Position numbers and translations under genes: made by a program. Positions 25,462 to 33,789 of a stretch of 64,000 nucleotides of DNA are shown here, one piece after another. Position 1 is the stretch's first letter; the number at the start of each line of letters is the position of its first letter. The notes under the pieces were generated by a model, which made no database searches, had not been told where the DNA came from, and worked only from the letters and a program-made list of their open reading frames with translations. The stretch is taken from positions 186,001 through 250,000 of the forward strand of contig CAVVSR010000013.1 in assembly GCA_963750935.1 (NCBI GenBank), in the 5' to 3' direction. The stretch is from JACCXG01 sp963750935. GTDB lineage: Bacteria; Acidobacteriota; Vicinamibacteria; Vicinamibacterales; 2-12-FULL-66-21.

Positions 25462-27023
25462 TCGACAAGTCCCAGGAGCACTTCAATCTCGGCGAGCGGG
25501 AACTCACGATGGGCCATCTGGACCGCGCGCGGGTCGAGTTCGATCGCGCCGTGGACGTGCTCCTCGAGTCCCCGTACGGCGCCCGTACCGACGCCCGCAT
25601 GCGGGAGCATTTCGATCGCCTCATCGACCGGATCAATGCTCACGAAGTCACCGCGCTGGCGCAGGGGGACGGCTTCTCGGAAGCGAAGACCGAACCGGCA
25701 TCGATTGACGAGATCCTGAAGATCGCCACGTTCGCCAGGCCCGAGGCCGCGGCGGCCACGGAGGAAGCGGTCAAGGCCGACCTCGCGCGAACCGAGCACG
25801 ACGTCCCCATCCCGCAGAACGCCAAGGTCCTGGCAGCCGTCGAGCTGCTGAGCGGCCGCCTGCGCGACTACGTGCAGGAGAGCCTGAGCCGCGGGTCGAA
25901 GTACCTGCCGATGATCCAGAACGTGTTCCGGGCCGAAGGCCTGCCGCTGGATCTCGCCTACATCCCGGTGATCGAGAGCGGATTCAAGACCAACGCGCTG
26001 TCGAAGGCGAGCGCCAAGGGCCCGTGGCAGTTCATGCGCCCGACCGCCAAGGACCACGGCCTCAAGACCGACTGGTACATCGACGAGCGGTCGGACCCGG
26101 AAAAGGCCACCGTGGCCGCGGCCAAGTACCTCAAGACGCTGCACAAGATGTTCAACGGCGACTGGCACCTGGTGCTCGCCGCCTACAACGGTGGACTCGG
26201 GCGTCTGCAGCGCGCGATGAAGTCGGCGCGCACCGACGACTTCTGGTCGCTGGCGAATTCCTCACGCTACCTCCCTCGCGAGACCCGCGAATACGTCCCG
26301 CTGATCCTGGCCGCGATCATCGTTTCGAAGAGCCCCGGTCAGTACGGCCTCGAGTACACCGCCAGCGACCCGATCGCTTACGACAAGGTGGTCGTGCCTG
26401 GCGCGGTGGACCTCCGTCGCGTCGCCGAGTGGACCGGGACGACGATCGACGAGATCCAGGCCCTGAACCCCGAGCTGCGCCGCTGGACCACGCCGGTGAA
26501 GTACCCGGACTACGAAGTGAAGGTGCCCGTGGGCACGGCCGAGCGCCTCACCACGCAGCTGTCGAACGCCTCCGGCTCCGAGCTGGGTTCGCTGAACTGG
26601 TATGCGGCCAAGCGCGGCGAGACGCTGGCGACCGTTGCCCGCAAGCACGGCGTCAACCGCAGCGACCTCGCCGAAGCGAACAACCTCAAAGTGACCTCGC
26701 GCATCCGATCCGGCCAGAACCTGATCATTCCGCGCGAGCCCGCGACGCTCCTCGCCACGCGGACCGAGCGTCCCGCGCCGGCGGCAGTCGCGTCCCGCTC
26801 GATCAGCGCTCCCGCGGTTGTCGCGAGCAGCGCTCCCGCGGTTGCCGAGAGCGTCGCGCGCGAGTCCACCAGCCGGCCCGTCACCTACCGGGTCAAGCGC
26901 GGCGACACGCTGTTCTCGATCGCCAAGCTGTTCGACACCACGGTCGCCACGCTGAAGAGCCTCAATCGCCTGCGCGGCAGCCGCATCGCGGTCGGCGATC
27001 GCCTGACGGTGCGCGCCCGCTGA
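25347..27023 (+). CDS. mltD: Membrane-bound lytic murein transglycosylase D (SLT plus LysM), frame break near the N-terminus
   Basis: The open frame gives 558 residues, but the true protein most likely starts at 25279 with a lipoprotein signal in another frame. A helical region (SLIDKSQEHFNLGERELTMG) precedes the catalytic SLT domain: DLAYIPVIESGFKTNALSKA with the catalytic Glu, GPWQFMRPTAKDHGL, DWHLVLAAYNGGLGRL and YLPRETREYVPLILAA, the MltD signature. Two LysM repeats follow (WYAAKRGETLATVARKHGV near 405; YRVKRGDTLFSIAKLFDTT near 515), joined by a Ser/Ala/Val-rich linker. It would cut peptidoglycan glycan strands from the outer membrane. The start at 25347 offered by the frame has no signal peptide and should not be trusted. 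Confidence 0.9.
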   Translation: MRLQPEGPEIAGRPLPDRAPVPQAATPAPPVPDPVLSLIDKSQEHFNLGERELTMGHLDRARVEFDRAVDVLLESPYGARTDARMREHFDRLIDRINAHEVTALAQGDGFSEAKTEPASIDEILKIATFARPEAAAATEEAVKADLARTEHDVPIPQNAKVLAAVELLSGRLRDYVQESLSRGSKYLPMIQNVFRAEGLPLDLAYIPVIESGFKTNALSKASAKGPWQFMRPTAKDHGLKTDWYIDERSDPEKATVAAAKYLKTLHKMFNGDWHLVLAAYNGGLGRLQRAMKSARTDDFWSLANSSRYLPRETREYVPLILAAIIVSKSPGQYGLEYTASDPIAYDKVVVPGAVDLRRVAEWTGTTIDEIQALNPELRRWTTPVKYPDYEVKVPVGTAERLTTQLSNASGSELGSLNWYAAKRGETLATVARKHGVNRSDLAEANNLKVTSRIRSGQNLIIPREPATLLATRTERPAPAAVASRSISAPAVVASSAPAVAESVARESTSRPVTYRVKRGDTLFSIAKLFDTTVATLKSLNRLRGSRIAVGDRLTVRAR

Positions 27024-27039
27024 CACACACGATCGACCG

Positions 27040-27062
27040 GCGCCGGCACCCTGCCGGCGCCG
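27040..27062 (+). terminator. Hairpin after mltD
   Basis: A perfect 10-base-pair stem (GGCGCCGGCA with TGCCGGCGCC) around a three-base loop, 16 bases after the mltD stop. No T run follows, so termination may need Rho or be weak. Confidence 0.5.
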
Positions 27063-27198
27063 TCTCTCACGTCATCAGTCGGCAGTAGAACTTTCGTACT
27101 GCGGACGTGTCCCTCGTCGCACATTCAGCCTCACGTTCAGCCTGATCGCCCGGATCGCGAGGAAATCCTCCGGCACGCCAGATTGCATCAGGACCGGC

Positions 27199-28704
27199 GT
27201 GCTCGCCTGCGTTCACACCGCCGCCGTCTTCGGAATCGAGGCCTGCCCCATCAGGGTCGAAGTGGACGTGTGCCGCGGCCTGCCCTCGTTCACGATGGTC
27301 GGACTGCCGGACGCGGGGATCAGGGAGAGCCGCGACCGCATCCGCAGCGCCATCCGCAACTCCGGCTACGAATTCCCGCCGCACCGCATCACCGTCAACC
27401 TCTCGCCCGCCGACGTCCGCAAGGAAGGCGTCTCGTTCGACCTGCCGATCGCACTCGGCGTACTCGCGGCGGCTGGCCTGGTGACTCGTCGCGACGTGGA
27501 CGACGTGCTGTTGATTGGCGCGCTGTCGCTCGACGGCGGTATCCAGACCGCTCGCGGCGTCCTGCCGGTGGCCGCGGCGGCACGGCGCGAAGGCTACCGC
27601 GCGCTGCTGCTGCCGCGCGGCAACGCCCGCGAAGCGGCGGTCGTCTCTGGACTGCGGCTGTACGGGGTCACGACGCTCGCGGAGGCGGTCAGTGCGCTCA
27701 ACGACCCGCACGGCGCCAACAGCACGATCGACGAGTCACCCGCGGTAATACCGGAATCGACGACACCGCCCCCCGACTTCGCCGACGTGCACGGCCAGCT
27801 CCTCGCCCGCCGGGCGCTGGAGATTGCGGCCGCCGGCGGTCACAACACGCTCCTCGTCGGGCCGCCGGGCGCGGGCAAGACGATGATGGCGCGCCGGGTC
27901 GCGGGGATTCTTCCACCGCTAACGTTTGACGAAGCGCTGGAGGTGACGTCGATCCACTCGGTGGCCGGACTGCTGCCGCCGGGGAGCGGACTGGTGTCGG
28001 CGCGCCCGTTCAGGGCCCCACATCACACCGTCTCGGATGTCGCGCTGGTGGGCGGCGGCGGCATTCCGCGGCCGGGCGAGATCAGCCTCGCGCATCGCGG
28101 CGTGCTGTTCCTCGACGAGATGCCGGAGTTCAGCCGGCACGTCCTGGAAGTGCTCCGACAACCCATCGAGGAAGGCATCGTCCGGATCGCGCGGGCGGCG
28201 CGCACATCGGTGTTCCCGGCTTCGTTCATGCTCGTCGGGGCGATGAATCCGTGTCCGTGCGGGTTCGCAGGTGAGCATGCGCGGCCGTGTCGCTGCACGC
28301 CCCAGCAGGTCGATCGCTACGCGGGCCGTCTGTCCGGGCCGCTGCGCGATCGCATCGACCTGGCGGTGACGGTCACGGCGCTGCCGCCGCGCGACCTCCA
28401 GGACGAGCGCGGGGGCGAAGGCTCCGCGACGATTCGGGAGCGCGTGGTGGCAGCGCGTTCACGGCAGCTGTCGCGCGACGGGATGCTGAACGGGCGTCTC
28501 GAAGGGCGTGCGCTGCGCCGGCGCGTCCGGCTCGACGAGGCGGGGCGGACGCTGCTCGATCGCGCGGTCGGCGCCCTCGCACTCTCGGCGCGCGGCTTCG
28601 ACCGCGTGCTGCGGGTGGCGAGGACGATCGCGGACCTCGAGGGGCAGGACACCGTGGCCGCGCCGCACCTTGCGGAGGCGCTGCAGTTCCGGGGCGAGCG
28701 CTGA
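27199..28704 (+). CDS. YifB/ComM-family Mg-chelatase-like AAA+ ATPase
   Basis: A 501-residue protein from a GTG start at 27199. The N-terminal Lon-protease-like domain shows IRVEVDVCRGLPSFTMVGLPD and the family signature RITVNLSPADVRKEG. The AAA+ core has LLVGPPGAGKTMMARR (about residue 220), RPFRAPHHTVSDVALVGGG, GVLFLDEMPEF and AMNPCPCGF, and a cysteine cluster CGFAGEHARPCRCTPQQ. Length matches YifB/ComM, a hexameric helicase that promotes branch migration in natural transformation. It converges on the TPR gene with 2 bases between the stops. The pilus operon upstream makes a role in DNA uptake possible but unproven. Confidence 0.94.
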   Translation: MLACVHTAAVFGIEACPIRVEVDVCRGLPSFTMVGLPDAGIRESRDRIRSAIRNSGYEFPPHRITVNLSPADVRKEGVSFDLPIALGVLAAAGLVTRRDVDDVLLIGALSLDGGIQTARGVLPVAAAARREGYRALLLPRGNAREAAVVSGLRLYGVTTLAEAVSALNDPHGANSTIDESPAVIPESTTPPPDFADVHGQLLARRALEIAAAGGHNTLLVGPPGAGKTMMARRVAGILPPLTFDEALEVTSIHSVAGLLPPGSGLVSARPFRAPHHTVSDVALVGGGGIPRPGEISLAHRGVLFLDEMPEFSRHVLEVLRQPIEEGIVRIARAARTSVFPASFMLVGAMNPCPCGFAGEHARPCRCTPQQVDRYAGRLSGPLRDRIDLAVTVTALPPRDLQDERGGEGSATIRERVVAARSRQLSRDGMLNGRLEGRALRRRVRLDEAGRTLLDRAVGALALSARGFDRVLRVARTIADLEGQDTVAAPHLAEALQFRGER

Positions 28705-28706
28705 CG

Positions 28707-31010
28707 CTACTTGGACGCCGTCGTGGCCTCGGCCAGCGACGCCATCTGCGTCCGGGCATCGTCCGCCCCGGCGAAGTCGGAACGCAGCTCGAGAGCCCTG
28801 GCAAAGGCCGAACGCGCGCGGTCCCGCTGGCCGGTCTTCATGTGGGCGAGGCCGAGATGGTAGTGATAGACCGGGTTCTGCGGCGCGCGCTCACGAGCAC
28901 GCTCGAAGGCCGCGATCGCCTCGAGCGGCAGCCCTTTCTGGAGATAGATCCAGCCCACGGTGTCGTCGGCCTCCGGGCGGCGCTTCAGCACCTGCTGGGC
29001 CACCAAGGCCAGTCGCAGGGCGTCGTCCAGCTTCCCCTCTTCGGCGTAGATCCACGCGAGGTTGTTGGCGGCGACGCCGGCTTTCGGATCGGCGGCAAGC
29101 GTGCGTTCGTACGCGGCACGGGCGGCCGCGCGATCCTTCCGGGTCTCGTGCAGCATGCCGATCAAGGTCAGCGCGCTGGCGGCGCTCGACGGCGACCGCT
29201 GCGCCATCGCTTCGTACTGCTGCACCGCCTGATCGACCTTGCCCTGCGCCGCGTAGGTGCGCCCCAGCAGCTCGTAGGCTTCGATCTGAGAGGCGTCGCG
29301 CGATAGCACCTCCCTCAAGATGCGCTCGGCCGCCTGGTGATCGCCCGCGGCGATCTCGACCTTCCCGGCGAGCACGCCGAGCGTGTGATCCGAGGGGGCG
29401 GCCTGGCGCCATGTGTCCACCTGCGCCCTGGCGACGTCGACCTTCTGGTCGCCGATCTCGGCGGCGACGAGTCCGGCTCGCGCGTCGAGAGACGACGGGG
29501 CAACGCGCAGTGCTTGCTGGAACGCGGTGCGTGCCGCCTTCCAGTCGCGGCGCTGCAGCGACAGCCGGCCCATCTCGAGATGGAGGGGCGCGGAATCCGG
29601 ATTCGACGCCAGCCGTCTGCTCAGCTCGCGTCCCGCGCGATCGAGGTTGCCCTGTGCCCGAAGCGTCTGCGCGAACAGCACGGCGGCCTCGGCGTCGGTC
29701 GGACGATGGCGGACCGCGAGCTCCGCTGCGGAAACGGCGGCGCCGGCATCGCCGCGCGCCAGGCGAATCCTGGCGAGCTGCATCTGCGCGGCCGCCGCGC
29801 GCGGGGTGACGCGGACCGTCTCCTCGAACGCGCGTTCGGCCTCGTCGGTGTTGCGCGCCGCCAGCGCTGCGAGGCCCAGCGTGTACTGCGCGTTGGGAAG
29901 ATCGGGGTCGGCCTTGACCGCTTCACGTGCGTGGGTCAACGCGTCCTGGGCCGACGCGCCGTCCGACAGCAGCATCCGCGCCTTCGCGGTCCGCGCTTCC
30001 GCAGAGCGCGGCCGTTCCTGGATCAACGCGTCCACGATCTGGTGCGCGTCAGCCTTCCGTCCGGCGCCATAGTGGATCGACGCCACGCGAAGGCGCGCCG
30101 CGCGGGCATCGCTCTTCTCCGGACTCTTCTCGAGCTCACCCAGAACCGTGAGCGCCTGGGCGTGCCGGCCGATGCCCATGTAGTAATCCGCCAGCGCGAG
30201 CTTCCCCGCGCCGTCCACGGCCAGCGAACGGAAATGCGATTCCGCCTCGGGCGCGCGACGCGTCGTGACGTACAGCAGCGCCAGCGCCCGGTGCGCGGAC
30301 TGGTTGGTTGGATCGATCGAGAGCGCCGTCTTCAGCGTCGCCTCGGCGGCGGCGGTGTCGGCCTTGGCCCACTGATAGTTCGCCAGCGCCAGCCGCGCGT
30401 CCACCGACTGCGGCGCCAGCTCCACCGCCTTCTCGAACGCCCGCGCCGCCTCCGACCGCCGCCCGCCGATGAAGTTCACCGCGCCGAGCGCGGTCCACGC
30501 CGGCGCGTAGGACGGATCGAGGTTGATGGCCTGTTCGATCTGCCGCAGCGCCGACCCCGTCTCGTTGAGCCCGGCCATCGCATTGCCGAGCAGGATATGC
30601 GCGGGAGCGTGCTTGGGATCGGTCTTCAGGGCGAGATCGGCGCGCGTGCGTGCCGCCTCGAACTCGCGGCCGACGAGCAGCAGGGTCCCGGCGCGCATCT
30701 GGGCATCGACGTTCGCCGGATCGAGATCGGCCGCGCGCGCGTACGCCGCGTAGGCGTTCACCGGATCGCCCGACTCCTCATACACGCGACCGAGCCGATA
30801 GTGCACGTCCGCGGCATCCGGCTTCGCCTTGAGCGAGTTGCGATACTCGATGATCGCTTCCTTGAACTGGCGATCGCGTGCATAGCGGTCGGCGCTCTCG
30901 GCGTACTTGCGCGCGGTGACCGTCGGGTCCTCCGAGCAGCCGGCGGACACCGTGACCACGACGAGCGCGAGCGCCCAGGCGGCGGGAGCCGATCGAAAGC
31001 TGATGGTCAT
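28707..31010 (-). CDS. TPR lipoprotein of the exosortase/PEP-CTERM system (PrsT-like)
   Basis: A 767-residue lipoprotein starting at the ATG at 31010 (MTISFRSAPAAWALALVVV), with lipobox VSAGC. Nearly the whole mature chain consists of tetratricopeptide repeats (for example VHYRLGRVYEESGDPVNAY, APAWTALGAVNFIGGRRSEA, PVYHYHLGLAHMKTGQRD), consistent with the large TPR protein that accompanies exosortase loci. Its start overlaps the EpsI stop by 4 bases, so exosortase, EpsI and TPR protein form one operon. It probably scaffolds export or assembly of the sorted proteins or of an exopolysaccharide at the envelope. Confidence 0.88.
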   Translation of the reverse strand: MTISFRSAPAAWALALVVVTVSAGCSEDPTVTARKYAESADRYARDRQFKEAIIEYRNSLKAKPDAADVHYRLGRVYEESGDPVNAYAAYARAADLDPANVDAQMRAGTLLLVGREFEAARTRADLALKTDPKHAPAHILLGNAMAGLNETGSALRQIEQAINLDPSYAPAWTALGAVNFIGGRRSEAARAFEKAVELAPQSVDARLALANYQWAKADTAAAEATLKTALSIDPTNQSAHRALALLYVTTRRAPEAESHFRSLAVDGAGKLALADYYMGIGRHAQALTVLGELEKSPEKSDARAARLRVASIHYGAGRKADAHQIVDALIQERPRSAEARTAKARMLLSDGASAQDALTHAREAVKADPDLPNAQYTLGLAALAARNTDEAERAFEETVRVTPRAAAAQMQLARIRLARGDAGAAVSAAELAVRHRPTDAEAAVLFAQTLRAQGNLDRAGRELSRRLASNPDSAPLHLEMGRLSLQRRDWKAARTAFQQALRVAPSSLDARAGLVAAEIGDQKVDVARAQVDTWRQAAPSDHTLGVLAGKVEIAAGDHQAAERILREVLSRDASQIEAYELLGRTYAAQGKVDQAVQQYEAMAQRSPSSAASALTLIGMLHETRKDRAAARAAYERTLAADPKAGVAANNLAWIYAEEGKLDDALRLALVAQQVLKRRPEADDTVGWIYLQKGLPLEAIAAFERARERAPQNPVYHYHLGLAHMKTGQRDRARSAFARALELRSDFAGADDARTQMASLAEATTASK

Positions 31011-31633
31011 GGCAGATGAGTCGAAAGATGCGGAAACAGGCTGGCGCTGAACGCGGCGAGCGAGGCGAAGGACGATTCCGGCGACGCGGTGATCGGCGTG
31101 ATCAGGCGCACCAGGCCGCCGTCGGTGCGGTGAAGCCGCGCGGCATCGAGCATCAGCCATCCCTTGTGCGCGAACTCGCCGGCAATGACCCGTCCGCGCC
31201 CCTGATACCAGTAGAGAACCGCCTGGCGATCCATCCCCTTTTGAATGACGACGCGATTCACCGTCACCGGCCCGCCGGGGACGGCGATGTCCATCCGATC
31301 CGACTGCACCGGACGCCATCCCGCGCCGGGCAGGCAGTTCTGCGGCGAGTGAATCGTGTCACCCTGCCGCTGGCTCGCGTAGTAGCCGGCATAGAGTGAA
31401 ATCGGCGCCGTGCCGTCGGAGAGGTAGCGACGGTTGATGTAGTCGTCCACTCCCAGCTGCGCGGCCACGTCATCGGCGAGCGGCGGCGCATCGTAGCCGG
31501 TCCGCCCCGCGATCGACGTCGGCACGCCGGCGAGCGGAGGGCGCGAGGGCACGTGCTCGGGTCCCGAGGCGCCGCGCGCGTAGGCGCCCGCGCCGATCAT
31601 GATCGCGACGGCGACGACGGTGCGGGTCAGCAT
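31007..31633 (-). CDS. EpsI-family exosortase-associated protein
   Basis: A 208-residue exported protein starting at 31633 (MLTRTVVAVAIMIGAGAYARG, signal or anchor helix). The family signature is YINRRYLSDGTAPISLYAGYYASQRQGD (in parts) followed by IHSPQNCLPGAGW with its conserved cysteine, and later AVLYWYQGRGRVI. EpsI proteins are found fused to, or next to, exosortases, and are needed with them for exopolysaccharide or protein sorting. The start overlaps the exosortase stop by 7 bases and the stop overlaps the TPR gene by 4 bases. Confidence 0.9.
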   Translation of the reverse strand: MLTRTVVAVAIMIGAGAYARGASGPEHVPSRPPLAGVPTSIAGRTGYDAPPLADDVAAQLGVDDYINRRYLSDGTAPISLYAGYYASQRQGDTIHSPQNCLPGAGWRPVQSDRMDIAVPGGPVTVNRVVIQKGMDRQAVLYWYQGRGRVIAGEFAHKGWLMLDAARLHRTDGGLVRLITPITASPESSFASLAAFSASLFPHLSTHLP

Positions 31634-32499
31634 GCGGCCTCCGCGGTCCGCGCGGTGCGCGCCTGCCACCGCGTGCGTGTGAGCTCGATCACCTTGTGGA
31701 ACGCGATCAAGCCGGCAAAGGCGACCACGAACATGATCCAGCCCGAAAACGTGTGGAAGAAGCCTTCAGCCGCGGCCGGGCTGATCCAGTAGGAGGCCAG
31801 GCCGGTGCCCGCGACCCGCGTCGCGTTCGCCACCACGGCGATCGGGATCGCCGCCGCCGCGATGAGCAGTCGCGCCCAGACGCGCCGTTCCGTGAAATAG
31901 CCGAGCACGATCGCCAGCATCACGAGCGTGATCAGCGATCGGATCCCCGAGCACGCCTCCGCCACTTCGAGGGCGCGTCCGGGCAGCATCAGCATGTTGC
32001 CTTCGCGCAGCACTGGCACACCGCTGGCCGCGATGACGGTCTCGCCGACGCGTGAGGCGAGCATCTGCAACGGGAACGCAATCCGGTTGAAGACGATCTC
32101 GGGCAGCGGAATCATCAGCAGCAGGAAGGCGATCGGAAACGCCAGGATCCTGAGGTGCGTCCACCCGAGCAGGAACAGGACGAGGCCGGCCAGCACGCCG
32201 ACGAGCGACACGCGCGTCAGGAACAGCTCGGATCCGAACTGCCCGGCGATCAGGCACAGGAGGCTGGCTGCCAGTACGGCCAGACCGACGTGGCTCGGCC
32301 GACGGGACGCCGCAGCGAGCGCGTCCCGGCGTTCCCAGATGAAGAAGGCCGCCAGCGGGACGACGAAGAATCCGTGCGAGTAGTCGTCGTCATTCGCCCA
32401 CTGCCGCACCAGCCCCGGCAGGACCCCGGAATACAGCCAGCCCACCGTGACCGTGAGCGCCGCCACGGCCACGGCGGTCCTGTGCGATAACGTCAGCAT
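31627..32499 (-). CDS. Exosortase (XrtA-like) membrane peptidase
   Basis: A 290-residue polytopic membrane protein with about eight helices. The catalytic triad of exosortases is present: Cys183 in LEVAEACSGIRSL, Arg228 in VVANATRVAGTG and His249 in EGFFHTFSGW. NDDDYSHGFFVVPLAAFFIW near the N-terminus is also typical. It should cleave PEP-CTERM sorting signals after export and transfer or release the protein. Two proteins carrying such signals are encoded directly upstream. It is the first gene of the xrt-epsI-TPR operon. Confidence 0.95.
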   Translation of the reverse strand: MLTLSHRTAVAVAALTVTVGWLYSGVLPGLVRQWANDDDYSHGFFVVPLAAFFIWERRDALAAASRRPSHVGLAVLAASLLCLIAGQFGSELFLTRVSLVGVLAGLVLFLLGWTHLRILAFPIAFLLLMIPLPEIVFNRIAFPLQMLASRVGETVIAASGVPVLREGNMLMLPGRALEVAEACSGIRSLITLVMLAIVLGYFTERRVWARLLIAAAAIPIAVVANATRVAGTGLASYWISPAAAEGFFHTFSGWIMFVVAFAGLIAFHKVIELTRTRWQARTARTAEAAC

Positions 32500-32520
32500 G
32501 TGCGTCGTCTTCGGACTCGC

Positions 32521-32571
32521 CGGCCGCGAAAGCGGCCGACGCGTCCTTCAGAACGATGTGTCACGTGTGAC
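32521..32571. promoter_or_regulatory. Hairpin and inverted repeat between the PEP-CTERM gene and the exosortase gene
   Basis: CGGCCGC-GAAA-GCGGCCG (32521-32538) forms a 7-base-pair stem with a GNRA tetraloop. GTCAC-GT-GTGAC (32560-32571) is a short inverted repeat 61-72 bases upstream of the exosortase start and could be an operator. Confidence 0.4.
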
Positions 32572-32585
32572 CGATGCTGTCGCGA

Positions 32586-33281
32586 TCAGACGGCGAGCCG
32601 CGCCGCTGCCGCGCGACGGCGGCGGCGTACGGCGGCAAGGCCGGCGAGCCCTGTGCCGATCAGCAGCATGGAGGCCGGCTCCGGCACCGGGGCCGGTTCG
32701 AGGCTGATGGTGCTGATGCGGATCAGGAATCCACGACCGCCACGGCTGTCCCGCAGACCGAGCGCGACGCGCGCCTGATCGGCTCCGGACAGACCGCTGA
32801 AGATCAGGATGTCCCCGCGATGGGTGGTCTCATCTGCGGTGACCGTCGCCGATCCGCCCGCGAAGGTTGCGCTGCGCTCGAGGCCGGAGCCCTGCGCGAA
32901 GCTCAGCCCGTCGCGGTTGTTGGAGGTGGAGTACCCGGCCGGCATGTACGAGGGCTGCTCCGCCCAGTCCAGCGCGTCGTCGGTCCCCCCCATCGGATCC
33001 AGGACCTCCAGCCGGATGCCGTCGACGCCGGCCATCCCGGTCACGTCGAACGTCAGCGTGTAGTCACGCCAGGCCTTGGCGTCGCTGAAGAAGAACGTGG
33101 CCGACGCATCGGAGCCGGGCATGAACAGCGTGCCCAGGTCGATGCTGGTGCCGACGGCGGTGATGTCACCACTCTGCGTGAATCCTCCTGTCGATGAGTT
33201 CGAGGTAACCGAGATGGGCTCCCCTCGCGCCGCGGCCGGAAGCAAGGCCACGAGCGCGCATGCAAGAACTACACGTGACAT
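32586..33281 (-). CDS. PEP-CTERM sorted secreted protein
   Basis: A 231-residue protein with a signal peptide (MSRVVLACALVALLPAAARG), a mature beta-rich domain (SDASATFFFSDAKAWRDYTL, GVDGIRLEVLD, ILIFSGLSGADQARVALGL) and a C-terminal sorting signal: VPEPASMLLIGTGLAGLAAV followed by an arginine cluster. This is a textbook PEP-CTERM tail, cleaved by exosortase. It is the likely substrate of the adjacent enzyme. The mature domain has no named family that I recognise; its pattern suggests a choice-of-anchor type beta sandwich. Confidence 0.9.
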   Translation of the reverse strand: MSRVVLACALVALLPAAARGEPISVTSNSSTGGFTQSGDITAVGTSIDLGTLFMPGSDASATFFFSDAKAWRDYTLTFDVTGMAGVDGIRLEVLDPMGGTDDALDWAEQPSYMPAGYSTSNNRDGLSFAQGSGLERSATFAGGSATVTADETTHRGDILIFSGLSGADQARVALGLRDSRGGRGFLIRISTISLEPAPVPEPASMLLIGTGLAGLAAVRRRRRAAAARLAV

Positions 33282-33334
33282 AGGACAGCTGCCTCTCTTT
33301 CCACTGCAGGGTGCTCCGAACTTGTGACCGTCAG

Positions 33335-33351
33335 CCGCCCCTCTGGGGCGG
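33335..33351 (-). terminator. GC-rich hairpin after the small PEP-CTERM gene
   Basis: CCGCCCC-TCT-GGGGCGG is a perfect 7-base-pair stem, 36 bases beyond the stop of the 65-codon gene. No T run follows. Confidence 0.4.
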
Positions 33352-33386
33352 TCGCCGCATGTCGATCCGTGAGGATCCGCTCGTTG

Positions 33387-33584
33387 TCAGAGCGTGAACC
33401 GCCGCACCGCCCCCGCGAGTCCGAGCAGCAGGCTGCCCGAGAGCAGGAGAGCGGCGGGTTCGCTGGTGCTTCCCGCCACCTGAACAGCAACCGCCGTCAC
33501 GCTGGTGGAAACGGCGGGATTGCCGTAGGCAACGGCGGTCGCCGCAGCGAACGCCATGAGCACCAAAACCAGGACTACCTTCAT
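33387..33584 (-). CDS. 65-residue PEP-CTERM-like mini protein
   Basis: Starts at the ATG at 33584, preceded closely by GAGGA. The N-terminus is a signal peptide (MKVVLVLVLMAFAAATAVAYG). Only about 20 residues of mature sequence follow (NPAVSTSVTAVAVQVAGST) before a sorting-type tail: SEPAALLLSGSLLLGLAGAV then RRF. This is the PEP-CTERM pattern with SEP in place of PEP. The mature peptide left after export and sorting would be tiny. A sigma-54-type promoter lies upstream, as known for several PEP-CTERM genes. It lies on the same strand as, and upstream of, the larger PEP-CTERM gene and the exosortase. Confidence 0.72.
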   Translation of the reverse strand: MKVVLVLVLMAFAAATAVAYGNPAVSTSVTAVAVQVAGSTSEPAALLLSGSLLLGLAGAVRRFTL

Positions 33585-33657
33585 TTCCTCACCCGTTGCC
33601 CATCTTCGCCAGCCCGATTCGTACTTTGCAGTTTTCAGGTCAGCGCGACGGCGATAT

Positions 33658-33673
33658 TGCAAGCTCCCGTCCA
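33658..33673 (-). promoter_or_regulatory. Sigma-54-type promoter of the mini PEP-CTERM gene
   Basis: On the minus strand TGGACGGGAGCTTGCA places GG and GC at exactly the -24/-12 spacing (consensus TGGCAC-N5-TTGCA). It is 74 bases upstream of the ATG at 33584. Sigma-54 control of PEP-CTERM genes is known in other bacteria. Confidence 0.5.
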
Positions 33674-33735
33674 GCCAGAGCACAGCGGTATCCGATTTCT
33701 TGATCGGGTCCCCGGACGGCCTTGACCTGCGTCAG

Positions 33736-33763
33736 TTGACGCAACCGCCTCATGTGGTAGAGT
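33736..33763 (+). promoter_or_regulatory. Predicted promoter of the M23 peptidase gene
   Basis: TTGACG at 33736-33741 and TAGAGT at 33758-33763 are 16 bases apart, 27 bases before the ATG at 33790. Confidence 0.5.
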
Positions 33764-33789
33764 GCGGCGCGGACCACACTGCCAGACGT

